Notes under the pieces: generated by a model
Told to the model about the DNA's origin: nothing
Databases searched by the model: none
The model's input: only the letters and a program-made list of their open reading frames with translations
NCBI GenBank assembly: GCA_021608145.1
Contig: JAKIHM010000003.1
Location: forward strand, 83,896-147,895
DNA: 64,000 nt
Direction: 5' to 3'
DNA from: Thermovorax subterraneus
GTDB taxonomy: Bacteria; Bacillota; Thermosediminibacteria; Thermosediminibacterales; Thermosediminibacteraceae
Made by a program: the position numbers and the translations under genes
In this document: piece after piece, positions 1-8,079 of the stretch
Layout: each line of letters starts with the position of its first letter
How positions within the stretch are numbered: position 1 is the stretch's first letter

Positions 1-15
1 AATTTTAAATTTGCC

Positions 16-50
16 AAAAAGGGCTGTCCGCAAAGAACAGCCCTTTTTTA
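16..50 (-). terminator. Rho-independent terminator of the cpgS-like gene
   Basis: A 7-bp GC-rich stem (GGGCTGT/ACAGCCC) with a 9-nt loop is flanked by A and T runs. It lies directly after the stop codon of the minus-strand gene to its right, so read on that strand it ends in a U tract. Confidence 0.85.
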
Positions 51-1364
51 TTATCTGAACTTCTGAAGTACATCTTCCAATGTCGGAGAGCCTATTTCCT
101 GCAGCCTGTACCTAACCCTCACCGCCGGTTTGTCAATTTTCATAATCCTCCCCAAGTCAATAGGTGTACCCACCACTACCGCATCACATTCAGCCCTGTT
201 GATGGTTTCCTCAAGCTCTTTAATCTGAGCCTCACCGTAGCCCATGGCAGGCAGGATTACAGAAAGGTGGGTGTATTTGGCGTAAGTTTCCTTTATGCTC
301 CCCACGGCGTACGGCCTCGGGTCGATTATGCAAGAAGCACCGAACTTTTTGGCTGCCACATATCCTGCACCGTAAGTCATTTCGCCATGTGTGAGCGTAG
401 GCCCATCCTCAACTACCAGTACTTTCTTGCCCTTTATCTTAGCCGGGTCGTCGACAAATATGGGCGATGCGGCTTCTACCACCTGGGCCTTATGGTTAAC
501 CTCTTCGATGCTTCTTCGCACCGCATCGATCCCTTCTGGAGAAGCTGTATCAATCTTGTTTATCACCACCACATCCGCCATCCTAAGGTTGGTCTCGCCC
601 GGGTGGTATTTTACCTCATGACCCGGCCTGTGCGGGTCAACCAGCACGATATGCATATCGGTATGGTAAAATGGGAAGTCGTTGTTCCCGCCGTCCCATA
701 CTATCACATCGGCTTCCTTTTCCGCCTCTTTCAAGATCACGCCGTAGTCCACCCCTGCATACACCACTATTCCCATATCGATGTGGGGCTCATATTCTTC
801 TCTTTCTTCGATTGTACATTTATGTCGGTTCAGGTCTTCATAAGTCGCGAACCTCTGGCATATCTGCTTCGACAGGTCTCCGTAGGGCATAGGATGCCTT
901 ATTGCCACAACTTTTTTCCCCATGTCCTTTAGAATCTCGCAAACCCTTCTGGTGGTCTGACTCTTTCCAACTCCTGTCCTTACAGCACCCACAGAGACCA
1001 CAGGTTTTGTTGACTTTATCATGGTGCTCTTCGGCCCCATGAGTCTGAAATCAGCACCGGAGCTTAGAACCCTCGAAGCCTTGTGCATCACTTCTTCGTG
1101 AGAAACATCGCTGTATGCAAAGACAACCTGGTTGACTTTGTATTCTCCTATCAGCGATTCCAGCTCGCTTTCGGGGTAAATAGGTATGCCATTGGGGTAA
1201 AGATTTCCTGCAAGTATAGGAGGATATTTCCTTCCTTCAATATTTGGTATCTGGGTTGCCGTGAAGGCCACGACTTCATATAAATCGTTGTCTCTAAAAT
1301 AGGTGTTAAAAACGTGAAAGTCTCTTCCCGCAGCTCCCATTATTATGGTCCTTATGCGTTTCAT
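51..1364 (-). CDS. Cyclic 2,3-diphosphoglycerate synthetase-like GTP/ATP-binding protein
   Basis: A protein of about 437 residues. It starts with a Rossmann-like segment (TIIMGAAGRDFHVFN) and has a P-loop near residue 130 (VGAVRTGVGKSQT), then motifs such as WDGGNND and VVINKID typical of SIMIBI-class GTPases. The architecture matches the family of archaeal cyclic 2,3-diphosphoglycerate synthetase, which also occurs in thermophilic Firmicutes where its role is not settled. The start was placed at the internal ATG preceded by GGGAGGGTG rather than the longer upstream start. It is a single-gene unit with its own terminator and no partner genes. The family assignment is firm; the substrate is inference. 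Confidence 0.75.
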   Translation of the reverse strand: MKRIRTIIMGAAGRDFHVFNTYFRDNDLYEVVAFTATQIPNIEGRKYPPILAGNLYPNGIPIYPESELESLIGEYKVNQVVFAYSDVSHEEVMHKASRVLSSGADFRLMGPKSTMIKSTKPVVSVGAVRTGVGKSQTTRRVCEILKDMGKKVVAIRHPMPYGDLSKQICQRFATYEDLNRHKCTIEEREEYEPHIDMGIVVYAGVDYGVILKEAEKEADVIVWDGGNNDFPFYHTDMHIVLVDPHRPGHEVKYHPGETNLRMADVVVINKIDTASPEGIDAVRRSIEEVNHKAQVVEAASPIFVDDPAKIKGKKVLVVEDGPTLTHGEMTYGAGYVAAKKFGASCIIDPRPYAVGSIKETYAKYTHLSVILPAMGYGEAQIKELEETINRAECDAVVVGTPIDLGRIMKIDKPAVRVRYRLQEIGSPTLEDVLQKFR

Positions 1365-1602
1365 ATCACACCCTCCCCTCTTATTTTTCCCGTAACCTAT
1401 AAAAAGCAAAACTTATGCCATTACAGAATTGCCAATTTTAAAGCCATATCTATTATGATCACTGCAAAATTTTTTTGCCCTAGGTTATTAATTTTTGCAT
1501 AATCAGTAATCAGAATTTCTTTATATTCTCCTCAAAATTTCATCACATTTTATGGATATAATAGAGTCAAAAGAAAAATTAAACTAATGAGGGAGTGATA
1601 TT

Positions 1603-2085
1603 ATGACAAAGAAAATCCTGGCCTTTGGAATAGCAGCGGTATTGATCCTGGGAACCGCTGCAGTGGCCATAGCGGCAGTGCCCGGCATTTTTCCAAGCTC
1701 AGGCAGTAATTTTGGGCTGCAATCCAAGCTCAATTTGACTGATGAACAGTACAGCAAACTCAGGGATATACAGGCAGAATTCTTCCAGAAAATGACTGAA
1801 TTCAGGAGTGACATGGCAAAAATTAGTCTCGAGCTGCAGGACCTATACTTATCAAAAAACCCCGACCAGAAAGCCATCGACGAAAAGCTAAAGGAATTAA
1901 ACGACCTCAGAAACAAGATGTTTGACCTAAAATGGGAATATTACGAAAAAATTAAAGGCCTTCTGACCGAGGAGCAGCTCTCGCAGCTTGGGGGACTGTG
2001 GGGACTTGGTTTTGGGGTGGGTCCCGGCTTTTGCCACGGCTTTGGCAATGGCATGATGGGAAGAGTTTTAGGCCCCGGAATATAA
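1603..2085 (+). CDS. Exported Spy/CpxP-like small protein
   Basis: A 160-residue protein with an N-terminal hydrophobic segment (about residues 4-27, ending AIAA) that looks like a signal peptide. A helical, charged body follows, with two LTxEQ-type motifs (LTDEQ near residue 48, LTEEQ near 122) characteristic of Spy/CpxP-like periplasmic proteins, then a glycine/methionine/histidine-rich tail (GFGVGPGFCHGFGNGMMG). A GAGGGAG ribosome site lies about 9 nt upstream, and a TATAAT at about 1556 could be its -10 box, although no good -35 is seen. In Gram-negatives such proteins are envelope chaperones or metal-stress factors; here an extracytoplasmic role, possibly metal-related, is only inferred. 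Confidence 0.6.
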   Translation: MTKKILAFGIAAVLILGTAAVAIAAVPGIFPSSGSNFGLQSKLNLTDEQYSKLRDIQAEFFQKMTEFRSDMAKISLELQDLYLSKNPDQKAIDEKLKELNDLRNKMFDLKWEYYEKIKGLLTEEQLSQLGGLWGLGFGVGPGFCHGFGNGMMGRVLGPGI

Positions 2086-2089
2086 ATAC

Positions 2090-2119
2090 TTGACAAATTG
2101 CCTTCGCAAGATTTATAAT
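2090..2119 (+). promoter_or_regulatory. Sigma-A promoter of the cobalamin-riboswitch operon
   Basis: Perfect TTGACA and TATAAT hexamers are separated by 18 bp. They begin just after the Spy-like gene and about 25 bp before the riboswitch. Confidence 0.85.
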
Positions 2120-2137
2120 TGTTGTGAAACTGAAAAT

Positions 2138-2303
2138 ATGCGCCTTCAAGGTGCCCTTTTTGGGGGAGAATAGGGAAGTCCGGTGAAAGTCCGGCGCGGA
2201 CCCGCCACTGTAACGGGAAGCCGCCTTAAAAAAGGCCACTGGGGAACCGGGAAGGCATAAGGCGGCGATGAACCGGAGCCAGGAGACCTGCCTTGCAAGG
2301 TAG
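2138..2303 (+). promoter_or_regulatory. Cobalamin (B12) riboswitch
   Basis: The leader carries the class landmarks in order: AAGGTGCC near the 5' end, GAATAGGGAA, a GTCCGG hairpin, the core GCCACTGTAACGG followed by GGAAGCC, GCCACTGGG, and the B12 box GAGCCAGGAGACCTGCC. The ends pair (CCTTCAAGG with CCTTGCAAGG) as P1. It precedes two genes for salvage of a cobalamin lower-ligand nucleoside, so repression by adenosylcobalamin is expected. Confidence 0.95.
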
Positions 2304-2322
2304 CAGTCCGGGGATGATGGCA

Positions 2323-2366
2323 AAGTCCACGGTCTAATTTGCAATTAGACTGTGGGCTTTTTTGTT
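2323..2366 (+). terminator. Riboswitch expression-platform terminator
   Basis: A long near-perfect stem (AGTCCACGGTCTAAT / ATTAGACTGTGGGCT) with a short loop and a T7 run lies 20 nt after the aptamer and before the cblT ribosome site. It is positioned to act as the ligand-induced terminator. Confidence 0.85.
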
Positions 2367-2399
2367 TATAATAATTTTCAGGCAGGAGGTATTAATCTT

Positions 2400-2915
2400 A
2401 TGTTAAACCAAAAGACAAAAGCCCTCACCCTAAGTGCCATTTTTGTAGCCCTGAGCTTCATAGGTGCCGGCATAAAATTGCCCAGCCCTACGGGAACCGT
2501 GGCCTTTGATTCAGCCCCGGGGTATATGGCAGCATTGTTCCTGGGCCCCTCTTACGGCGCTCTCACTTCTTCCTTAGGACACATCTTCACCAGCATGAAT
2601 GCAGGATTTCCTCTCTCGGCCCCGATCCACCTTCTAATAGCCATCGAAATGGCATTTTTTGCAGCAGTATTTGCCATTATAGCTAAAAGGAATTTAACTT
2701 TAGCGGTAATAACTGCAACACTGCTAAACGGCGTATTAGCCCCAGCGAGCCTGCTGCTCTTCCCCGGCTTTGGCAGGGGCTTTTTTACGGCAATTGTAAT
2801 CCCGCTTACGGTGGCATCGGCTTTAAATCTATTGCTGGCCGCTCTCGTTTATTCGCTTATAAAAAAGACAAAGGGGGAAAGCTATGTGGATAAAAAACGA
2901 AGCTCTGCCGAATAG
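2400..2915 (+). CDS. cblT: CblT: predicted alpha-ribazole ECF-type transporter
   Basis: A 171-residue hydrophobic protein with about five or six membrane segments and the layout of an ECF transporter substrate-binding (S) component. The ATG was chosen because AGGAGGT precedes it; a longer frame would run back into the terminator hairpin. Control by a B12 riboswitch and a 32-bp overlap with a CblS-like kinase match the cblT-cblS arrangement described in Geobacillus and Listeria for uptake of alpha-ribazole, the nucleoside of the cobalamin lower ligand. No energising EcfA/T genes are in the window, so it presumably uses a shared module. Function is assigned by context plus family resemblance. 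Confidence 0.75.
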   Translation: MLNQKTKALTLSAIFVALSFIGAGIKLPSPTGTVAFDSAPGYMAALFLGPSYGALTSSLGHIFTSMNAGFPLSAPIHLLIAIEMAFFAAVFAIIAKRNLTLAVITATLLNGVLAPASLLLFPGFGRGFFTAIVIPLTVASALNLLLAALVYSLIKKTKGESYVDKKRSSAE

Positions 2916-3624
2916 AGATGTGGTGCTGATAAGGATTGGCGGGGGAAAATTTCTCGCGGTTGCTTGCGACTCAGCTGGAGGTATAGGGGAAAAGGAACAT
3001 GACCTTGTAAAGGTTTCCCCTTACATTACCGGAAGATTTACATGCCGGGTGACCTTGATGGAACTTTTTGCGATAGGTGCAAAGCCTCTGACATTGACGG
3101 CTACCATTTCGTGCGAACCGTCACCCACGGGAGAAGGTCTTCTTAAGGGAATCAAGGATGAGCTTACCGCCTGTGGGCTTGATGGCATCCCCTATGCCGT
3201 GAGCACCGAGAAAAATATACCAACATGCCAGACAGCACTTGGAGTAACAACAATCGGAATCGCAAGCGGTGATGAAATACGCATGGGTAAAACAAAGTCT
3301 GGAGATATAATTTACTGCCTAGGCGTTCCCAAAGTTGGAAATGAAGTGTCCCTCAAAGACCCCGACATTGCCGATGCCATGGCCGTAAAGCGGCTTTTGG
3401 CCATATCTGATGTGCACGATATTATTCCGGTAGGTTCAAGAGGAATAAAAGGCGAGGTGGAATACCTCGCCGAAGTATCGGGTTTTTCAGTGCAGTGGGA
3501 AAGGTTATTGCCTGTAGATATTAAAAAATCCGCTGGACCTGCTACCTGTGTCGTTTTTACCGCGCCTGAAACCCTTGAATTAAAGGGTCTCAGACCGGTC
3601 TTCCGGTTGGGGACCCTCTCGTGA
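2884..3624 (+). CDS. cblS: CblS: predicted alpha-ribazole kinase (AIR-synthase-like fold)
   Basis: A 246-residue protein of the PurM/ThiL/HypE-like superfamily. Early residues carry VACDSAGGIGEKEHD, the aspartate-containing ATP/Mg segment, followed by a glycine-rich central region. CblS phosphorylates alpha-ribazole to alpha-ribazole-5'-phosphate, which enters nucleotide-loop assembly without CobT. The start overlaps the end of cblT and has a GGGGGAAAG ribosome site, so the two are translationally linked. It is shorter than full ThiL/HypE proteins (about 320-330 residues), as I recall being usual for this subgroup. It ends facing a minus-strand lipoprotein gene whose frame runs antisense into it. 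Confidence 0.72.
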   Translation: MWIKNEALPNRDVVLIRIGGGKFLAVACDSAGGIGEKEHDLVKVSPYITGRFTCRVTLMELFAIGAKPLTLTATISCEPSPTGEGLLKGIKDELTACGLDGIPYAVSTEKNIPTCQTALGVTTIGIASGDEIRMGKTKSGDIIYCLGVPKVGNEVSLKDPDIADAMAVKRLLAISDVHDIIPVGSRGIKGEVEYLAEVSGFSVQWERLLPVDIKKSAGPATCVVFTAPETLELKGLRPVFRLGTLS

Positions 3625-3630
3625 TTATCT

Positions 3631-4498
3631 TTACTGGAATTTTTTTCAGCCTCTTTAATGTTTTTTTCTGCAATTTGGCATTTCATCTTAATTAGATTGG
3701 GATCTTTTATTTCAACGGCTTCTTTCAATTCTTTAAGTGAAAACTCTACTTTATTTGCCGTTAAACTATCCTTCAGCCGGGTTTTGCCCATCTTCCATTC
3801 CTCCTGGGCTTTCATCATGGAGGCTGAAGCTTCCTCGTTTTGGTCGCCTAGGGCCCTGTAAGCCGCATCTCGCAGATAATACAGGGTTCTTTTGGCGCTC
3901 ACGGCAGGGCTTGATTCAAAAAGGCTTTCGAAAGCCACGGTCCTGTAGTAAAGGTCATTGGCTGCCAGCAAGCCGCCGTAAAGGTCCTGTTTTGTCAGCA
4001 TTTTTGTGACTTCATTTAGCTTTTCGTTAAAGGCCGTTATCATATCTATTTGTGCTCCTTGCTGCATGGCCTGTTCTCTAAATTCATTCCATTCGCCGTG
4101 GATGAGAAATACCATTTTTTCGTACTTTGCCCAGTCGGGCTGCTGACTTGAGCCTTTCTGCTGACTTGCCCCCTGCTGCCCTTCCTTACTTTGTTGATGT
4201 CCCTGTTTGCTCTGATTTTCCCCGCCGCTTTGCACTCCCTGAGCGCCTTGAACACCTGTGCCTCCTGCAGGAGGAGCCTTTAATGCAAAATAATCCTTCT
4301 CGAATTCTTTTACCAGCTTTTCTACGTCTTCCTCGAGCTTTTTAAGAGCAAACATCCCTTTTTTTTTTGTTGACCGGAGCTTTCCGGTGAAGGCCTTGCT
4401 GAACTTTTTGAGCAGCCTGCAATTAAAGCCAGTGTGATAAAAAGCAGTAAAACTTTCCACGTGTACGTTAAAAATACTCTTAAGGTTTTTGGAGGCAT
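3631..4498 (-). pseudogene. Putative lipoprotein gene, frameshifted at an A10 tract
   Basis: From the ATG at 4498 the frame encodes a clear lipoprotein leader: basic start MPPKTLRVF, hydrophobic segment, lipobox LIAGC, then CSKSSARPSPESSGQQKKK. It then stops within about 12 codons. The long body frame (residues like MFALKKLEEDVEKLVKEFEKDYFALK, a Q/G/S-rich linker, then a helical domain) lies one base off, and the two join exactly at a run of ten A (T on the plus strand, about 4359-4368). One extra A restores a single protein. At the other end the body frame lacks a stop and runs antisense into cblS; one extra A in an A7 run near 3640 would end it at KKFQ-stop, the end used here. Function unknown; conserved domains are not recognised. 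It is either a true pseudogene, a slippage-expressed gene, or a sequencing artefact. Confidence 0.6.
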
Positions 4499-4535
4499 CA
4501 CCTAAATCACCTCTCCTCACCTTAAGAGTATTTTT
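4470..4535. repeat. 17-bp perfect inverted repeat enclosing the lipoprotein start
   Basis: AAAAATACTCTTAAGGT (4470-4486) and its exact complement (4519-4535) flank a 32-nt loop that contains the GGAGAGGTG ribosome site and the ATG of the lipoprotein gene. On the minus strand the second arm ends in TTTTT, so it could also terminate fabZ transcripts, whose stop lies about 20 bp upstream. Confidence 0.85.
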
Positions 4536-4556
4536 CCCCCGCTTTCGGCATTTTAT

Positions 4557-4979
4557 TTATACTAAAGCAAACATGAGAATACCTTCAGCCGCCGTCTCAT
4601 CATTTACCGTAGCCCTTGCCTTTCCCTTCCCTACAGGACCTTTTAGTTTAATGACTTCAACCTCTAGGGTTAGGACATCTCCCGGAACTACCTGCCTTTT
4701 GAACCTCATTTCGTCTATCCCGGCAAAAAGCGCGAGCTTCCCCTTATTTTCCTCCAAGCTTAGTATGGCCACGGCGCCTACCTGCGCCAGAGCCTCAACA
4801 ATGAGGACCCCGGGCATTATGGGCTTGCCCGGGAAATGGCCCTGGAAATAGGGTTCGTTGGCCGTAACGTTCTTTACACCTTTTGCCCTTTTCCCGGGTT
4901 CCACCTCCACTATCCTATCCACCAGCAAGAAAGGATACCTGTGCGGTATTATTTTTTGGATTTCTTCAATTCCGAGCAT
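4557..4979 (-). CDS. fabZ: FabZ: (3R)-hydroxyacyl-ACP dehydratase
   Basis: A 140-residue hot-dog-fold enzyme of type II fatty-acid synthesis. It shows the family motifs [11 protein letters not shown] near the N-terminus and [20 protein letters not shown] with the catalytic pair His48 and Glu62. Length is standard. It is the last gene of the spoIIID-mbl-flhO-flhP block, the position of ywpB (fabZ) in B. subtilis. It starts at an ATG with GGAGG about 7 nt upstream. Confidence 0.96.
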   Translation of the reverse strand: MLGIEEIQKIIPHRYPFLLVDRIVEVEPGKRAKGVKNVTANEPYFQGHFPGKPIMPGVLIVEALAQVGAVAILSLEENKGKLALFAGIDEMRFKRQVVPGDVLTLEVEVIKLKGPVGKGKARATVNDETAAEGILMFALV

Positions 4980-5009
4980 ATAAAACCTCCATTTTTCAAA
5001 TCATTGCTT

Positions 5010-5285
5010 TTAAGCGTATTTTGAAAGCTGCTTGTATAATTCTTCCGCAATTCCCATCCCGTTATTCTTTGAAATTTCTTCGGACAAAGCGTCGTCATAC
5101 AATGACTGGAAAATATTGTACGATAGGCTGTTGTCAAAAAGCCCACCATTCGGAACGGTCTTTCGCATTTCTTTTAAAAGATACTTCAAAAAAATGGCCT
5201 CGAATTGCTCGCACGCCCTTTTAAGTTCAGCCTTTCTGGCTTCGGCACTTCCTGAAGGCGAGTAAAAATTCAATGGTTCAATCAA
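5010..5285 (-). CDS. Rod-binding (FlgJ N-terminal-like) flagellar protein
   Basis: A 91-residue protein with the FlgJ rod-binding domain pattern (CEQFEAIFLKYLLKEMRKTVPNGGLFD, then IFQSLYDDALSEEISKNNGMGIAEELYKQL). It lacks the muramidase domain of enterobacterial FlgJ, as is normal in Firmicutes. Start is a TTG after AGGGGG, 13 bp downstream of flhP. It probably acts as a rod-cap or scaffold protein during assembly of the rod proteins encoded just upstream. Confidence 0.8.
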   Translation of the reverse strand: MIEPLNFYSPSGSAEARKAELKRACEQFEAIFLKYLLKEMRKTVPNGGLFDNSLSYNIFQSLYDDALSEEISKNNGMGIAEELYKQLSKYA

Positions 5286-5298
5286 GTCTCAAAGCCCC

Positions 5299-6105
5299 CT
5301 ATCTTCTCAGGTTATTCGCCTCTCCTAACATCTCATCCGCGGCCTGAATGGCTTTGGTATTTATTTCATAAGCCCTCTGTGCCACTATCAAATTTACCAT
5401 CTCCTCGACAACCTGAACGTTGGAAAGCTCCAGAAAGCCCTGGAGTATATTCCCGAATCCCGGCTCTTCAGGCGTTTGTTTCAAAATATACTCCCCCGAA
5501 GCTGCGGTTTGTTCAAACAGGTTGTTTCCTATGGCCAGCAGTCCTTCTGGATTCAAAAACCTCGCGATGGCTATGGTGCCTATTTCTTGGATAACCCCCG
5601 ATGCATCCTTTCCGGTGATCGTACCTCCTGCCGATATGCTGATGTCCGTCACATCCTGGGGTATGGAAATATAATCTTCATCGGTGCTGAGAACGTAATA
5701 CCCTTCCGATGTCACCAGATACCTGTCGCTTCCGTCCATCGAAAGTTTAAAAGAACCGTCTCTCGTAAAAACTCGGCTCCCATCGGGTCTTTCAACCATA
5801 AAGAAGCCATCCCCATCTATGGCCAAATCGAAGGTGTTTCCCGTCTGCTGAAGGTTGCCCGTTGTAAAGACCCTCGAGGTGGAAGAAGGCCTCACGCCGT
5901 GTCCTACCTGCAGTCCCACCGGATTTCCCTGTCCCGGTTCATAAATGTCGGGCCTCTTCAAAGTCTCGTAAAGCAGGTCCTTAAACTCTATTCTGCTTTT
6001 TTTGAAACCCGTCGTGTTTACGTTGGCCAGGTTGTTGGCTATAACATCCACGTTGAGCTGCTGAGCCAGCATACCCGACCCGGCACTCCACAAAGCCCGC
6101 ATCAT
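5299..6105 (-). CDS. flhP: FlhP/FlgG-type flagellar basal-body rod protein
   Basis: A 268-residue protein with the N-terminal rod/hook motif ALWSAGSGMLAQQLNVDVIANNLANVNTTGFKK, the central TGNTFDLAIDGDGFFMV segment typical of FlgG, and the C-terminal EEMVNLIVAQRAYEINTKAIQAADEML motif. It follows a paralogue in tandem, and the order mbl-flhO-flhP matches B. subtilis. AAGGAGGG lies 6 nt before the ATG. It forms part of the distal rod; flhP in Bacillus is needed for hook completion. Confidence 0.9.
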   Translation of the reverse strand: MMRALWSAGSGMLAQQLNVDVIANNLANVNTTGFKKSRIEFKDLLYETLKRPDIYEPGQGNPVGLQVGHGVRPSSTSRVFTTGNLQQTGNTFDLAIDGDGFFMVERPDGSRVFTRDGSFKLSMDGSDRYLVTSEGYYVLSTDEDYISIPQDVTDISISAGGTITGKDASGVIQEIGTIAIARFLNPEGLLAIGNNLFEQTAASGEYILKQTPEEPGFGNILQGFLELSNVQVVEEMVNLIVAQRAYEINTKAIQAADEMLGEANNLRR

Positions 6106-6189
6106 ACCGAAACCCTCCTTAAAATATGTTTTGCTGCCTCTGTCATTCAGCAGCAGAGGGCCCCTGCCAAGCAGTCCGGCCCTTGTTTT

Positions 6190-6975
6190 TTATATCCTCG
6201 CGATTTCCGAAACGGCTTTTGCCAAGGTTTCATCGTGTGCCGTAATCATCCTCTGGTTTGCTTCGTACGACCTGAACGCTGATATCAAATTTATCATTTC
6301 CGATACCGCGTTTACGTTAGAGCGTTCCAGAGCTCCCTGGATGATTTGCGCATTAGATTCCGAGGGCTGGCCTTGCACCCTGAAAAGGTTGTCCCCTATT
6401 TTTTCAAAAAACGCATTTTGCGGAAAAGCAATCACTCTCAGCCTGTCTATAATCCTTCCATCCATATAAATCTCGCCTTCAGTATTTACGACTATCTTGG
6501 TCCCGCCGCCCAAATTAATCGGCCCGCCTTCACCCATCACGTAATGTCCTTCTTTCGTAACAAGAAAACCTTCTTCATTGATGGTAAAACTGCCGTCTCT
6601 AGTGTAAAAGAACTCCCCGTTCGGCGCCTGTACTTGAAAAAATGACTTTTCGCCTGGCACTTCATCCTTTATTGCCAGGTCTAAAGGATTCGAAGTGGTA
6701 ATGAATTCGCCCTGAGTAAAATCCACGTAGGTTTGATCCACGCTCGCGCCAGTGCCCAGCACCCCGATAAATGGAACGGCGGCCCTTCCAAGCCCTGTCC
6801 CCGTTACAGCCGGATCGTCAAAGCGGTGAATGTTCATTTCCGGAAAAGCCCTGAAAACTGCTCTATCTTTCTTAAAACCAAAAGTGCCCACGTTAGCCAG
6901 ATTATTTGATATAACGTCAGTCCTCGCCATTTCCGCCAGCATCCCGGAAGCACAAGTGTAGAGCCCCCTTATCAC
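6190..6975 (-). CDS. flhO: FlhO/FlgF-type flagellar basal-body rod protein
   Basis: A 261-residue paralogue of the downstream gene, with RGLYTCASGMLAEMARTDVISNNLANVGTFGFKK at the start and SEMINLISAFRSYEANQRMITAHDETL at the end. The start is the GTG preceded by AAGGAGGTGG. That GTG overlaps the mbl stop as GTGA, so translation is probably coupled. It is a component of the flagellar rod beneath the hook. Confidence 0.9.
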   Translation of the reverse strand: MIRGLYTCASGMLAEMARTDVISNNLANVGTFGFKKDRAVFRAFPEMNIHRFDDPAVTGTGLGRAAVPFIGVLGTGASVDQTYVDFTQGEFITTSNPLDLAIKDEVPGEKSFFQVQAPNGEFFYTRDGSFTINEEGFLVTKEGHYVMGEGGPINLGGGTKIVVNTEGEIYMDGRIIDRLRVIAFPQNAFFEKIGDNLFRVQGQPSESNAQIIQGALERSNVNAVSEMINLISAFRSYEANQRMITAHDETLAKAVSEIARI

Positions 6976-7994
6976 CTCTGCCACCTCCTTTCGGAAATTT
7001 TTCTTTGCGCATTCTTTTGCCCCAGCACATCGAGGGATTCGAGAGCCTTGCCCGCACCCATTGCTACGCACGATATCGCATCTTCCGCAACGTATACGGG
7101 TATATTGGTCCTTTCGGCAATAAGCTTGTCCAAACCCCTTAAAAGAGAACCGCCACCCGTCAGCACCATCCCTCTTTCCGTAAGGTCAGCTGCAAGCTCC
7201 GGTGGAGTCTTTTCGAGGACGCCGAATATGGCCTCTATTATCTTTTCTACCGGCTCCTGAAGGGCTTCGCAGGCCTGGGAAGAGGTAATGGTGACCGTCT
7301 TAGGCAATCCACTCACCAAACTTCTACCCCTGATTTCTAGAGACTGCTCGAAACCTTCTTCAGGGAAAACCGTCGCAATCGAAATTTTTATTTCTTCCGC
7401 AGTTCGCTCTCCTATTGCCAGATTGAACTCTTTTTTCACATATTTGATTATAGCCTCGTCGAACGTATCCCCCGCTACTTTCAGCGATGTGCCACAGACG
7501 ATCCCCCCTAGCGAAAGCACGGCTATGTCCGTGGTACCTCCTCCTATGTCGACGACCATATTCCCTGCCGGTTTCGAAATATCAAGCCCCGCTCCTATGG
7601 CAGCCGCAACGGGTTCTTCAATTAGAAATGTTTGCCTTGCCCCAGCTGCGGCACATGCCTCTATAATCGCTCTCTTTTCCACTTCAGTTATCACTGCCGG
7701 CACGCATACCATTACCCTTGGCCTGAAGAGTTTACGCTCCACTATTTGCTTTAAGAAATATTTTAGCATTATTTCCGTTATGGTGTAATCGGCTATTACT
7801 CCTCCTTTCATAGGTCTTATGGCCACTATGTTACCCGGAGTCCTTCCCAGCATGTCCCGCGCCCTTTCGCCTACCGCTAGGACCTTGCCAGTATTCTTGT
7901 CCAACGCAACAACAGAGGGTTCTCTGAGGACGATACCCTTTCCCTTTACATAAATCAAAACGGATGCTGTTCCGAGGTCTATGCCTATATCCAT
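6972..7994 (-). CDS. mbl: Mbl: MreB-like actin homologue
   Basis: An actin-fold ATPase of about 340 residues that organises lateral cell-wall synthesis at the membrane. It carries the phosphate-1 motif DIGIDLGTASVLIYVKGKG, PGNIVAIRPMKGGVIADY, the phosphate-2 motif VVDIGGGTTDIAV, and the adenosine motif GMVLTGGGSLLRGLD. Position between spoIIID and flhO identifies it as Mbl rather than MreB. The ATG matches the family N-terminus; AGGAGG is about 13 nt away, and an alternative TTG lies eight codons upstream. Confidence 0.93.
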   Translation of the reverse strand: MDIGIDLGTASVLIYVKGKGIVLREPSVVALDKNTGKVLAVGERARDMLGRTPGNIVAIRPMKGGVIADYTITEIMLKYFLKQIVERKLFRPRVMVCVPAVITEVEKRAIIEACAAAGARQTFLIEEPVAAAIGAGLDISKPAGNMVVDIGGGTTDIAVLSLGGIVCGTSLKVAGDTFDEAIIKYVKKEFNLAIGERTAEEIKISIATVFPEEGFEQSLEIRGRSLVSGLPKTVTITSSQACEALQEPVEKIIEAIFGVLEKTPPELAADLTERGMVLTGGGSLLRGLDKLIAERTNIPVYVAEDAISCVAMGAGKALESLDVLGQKNAQRKISERRWQR

Positions 7995-8079
7995 GAAGAT
8001 TTTGTAACCTCCTGTCAAAAATTAGATGGCATTTTATAGATTCTACATTTATGCAAAAACTCCTTCTTTTTCTATGGCA

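Noticed and set aside
1952..2344. A 130-codon minus-strand frame over the cobalamin riboswitch
   Set aside because: The DNA is explained by the end of the Spy-like gene and by the riboswitch aptamer and terminator on the other strand.
3312..3630. Antisense continuation of the lipoprotein frame across cblS (KDNHERVPNRKTGLRPF onward)
   Set aside because: It lies antisense to well-supported cblS coding sequence and has no protein-like character; it exists only because the body frame lacks a stop near 3631.
5476..6282. A 268-codon open frame on the plus strand
   Set aside because: Antisense to flhP and flhO; no ribosome site or recognisable motif.
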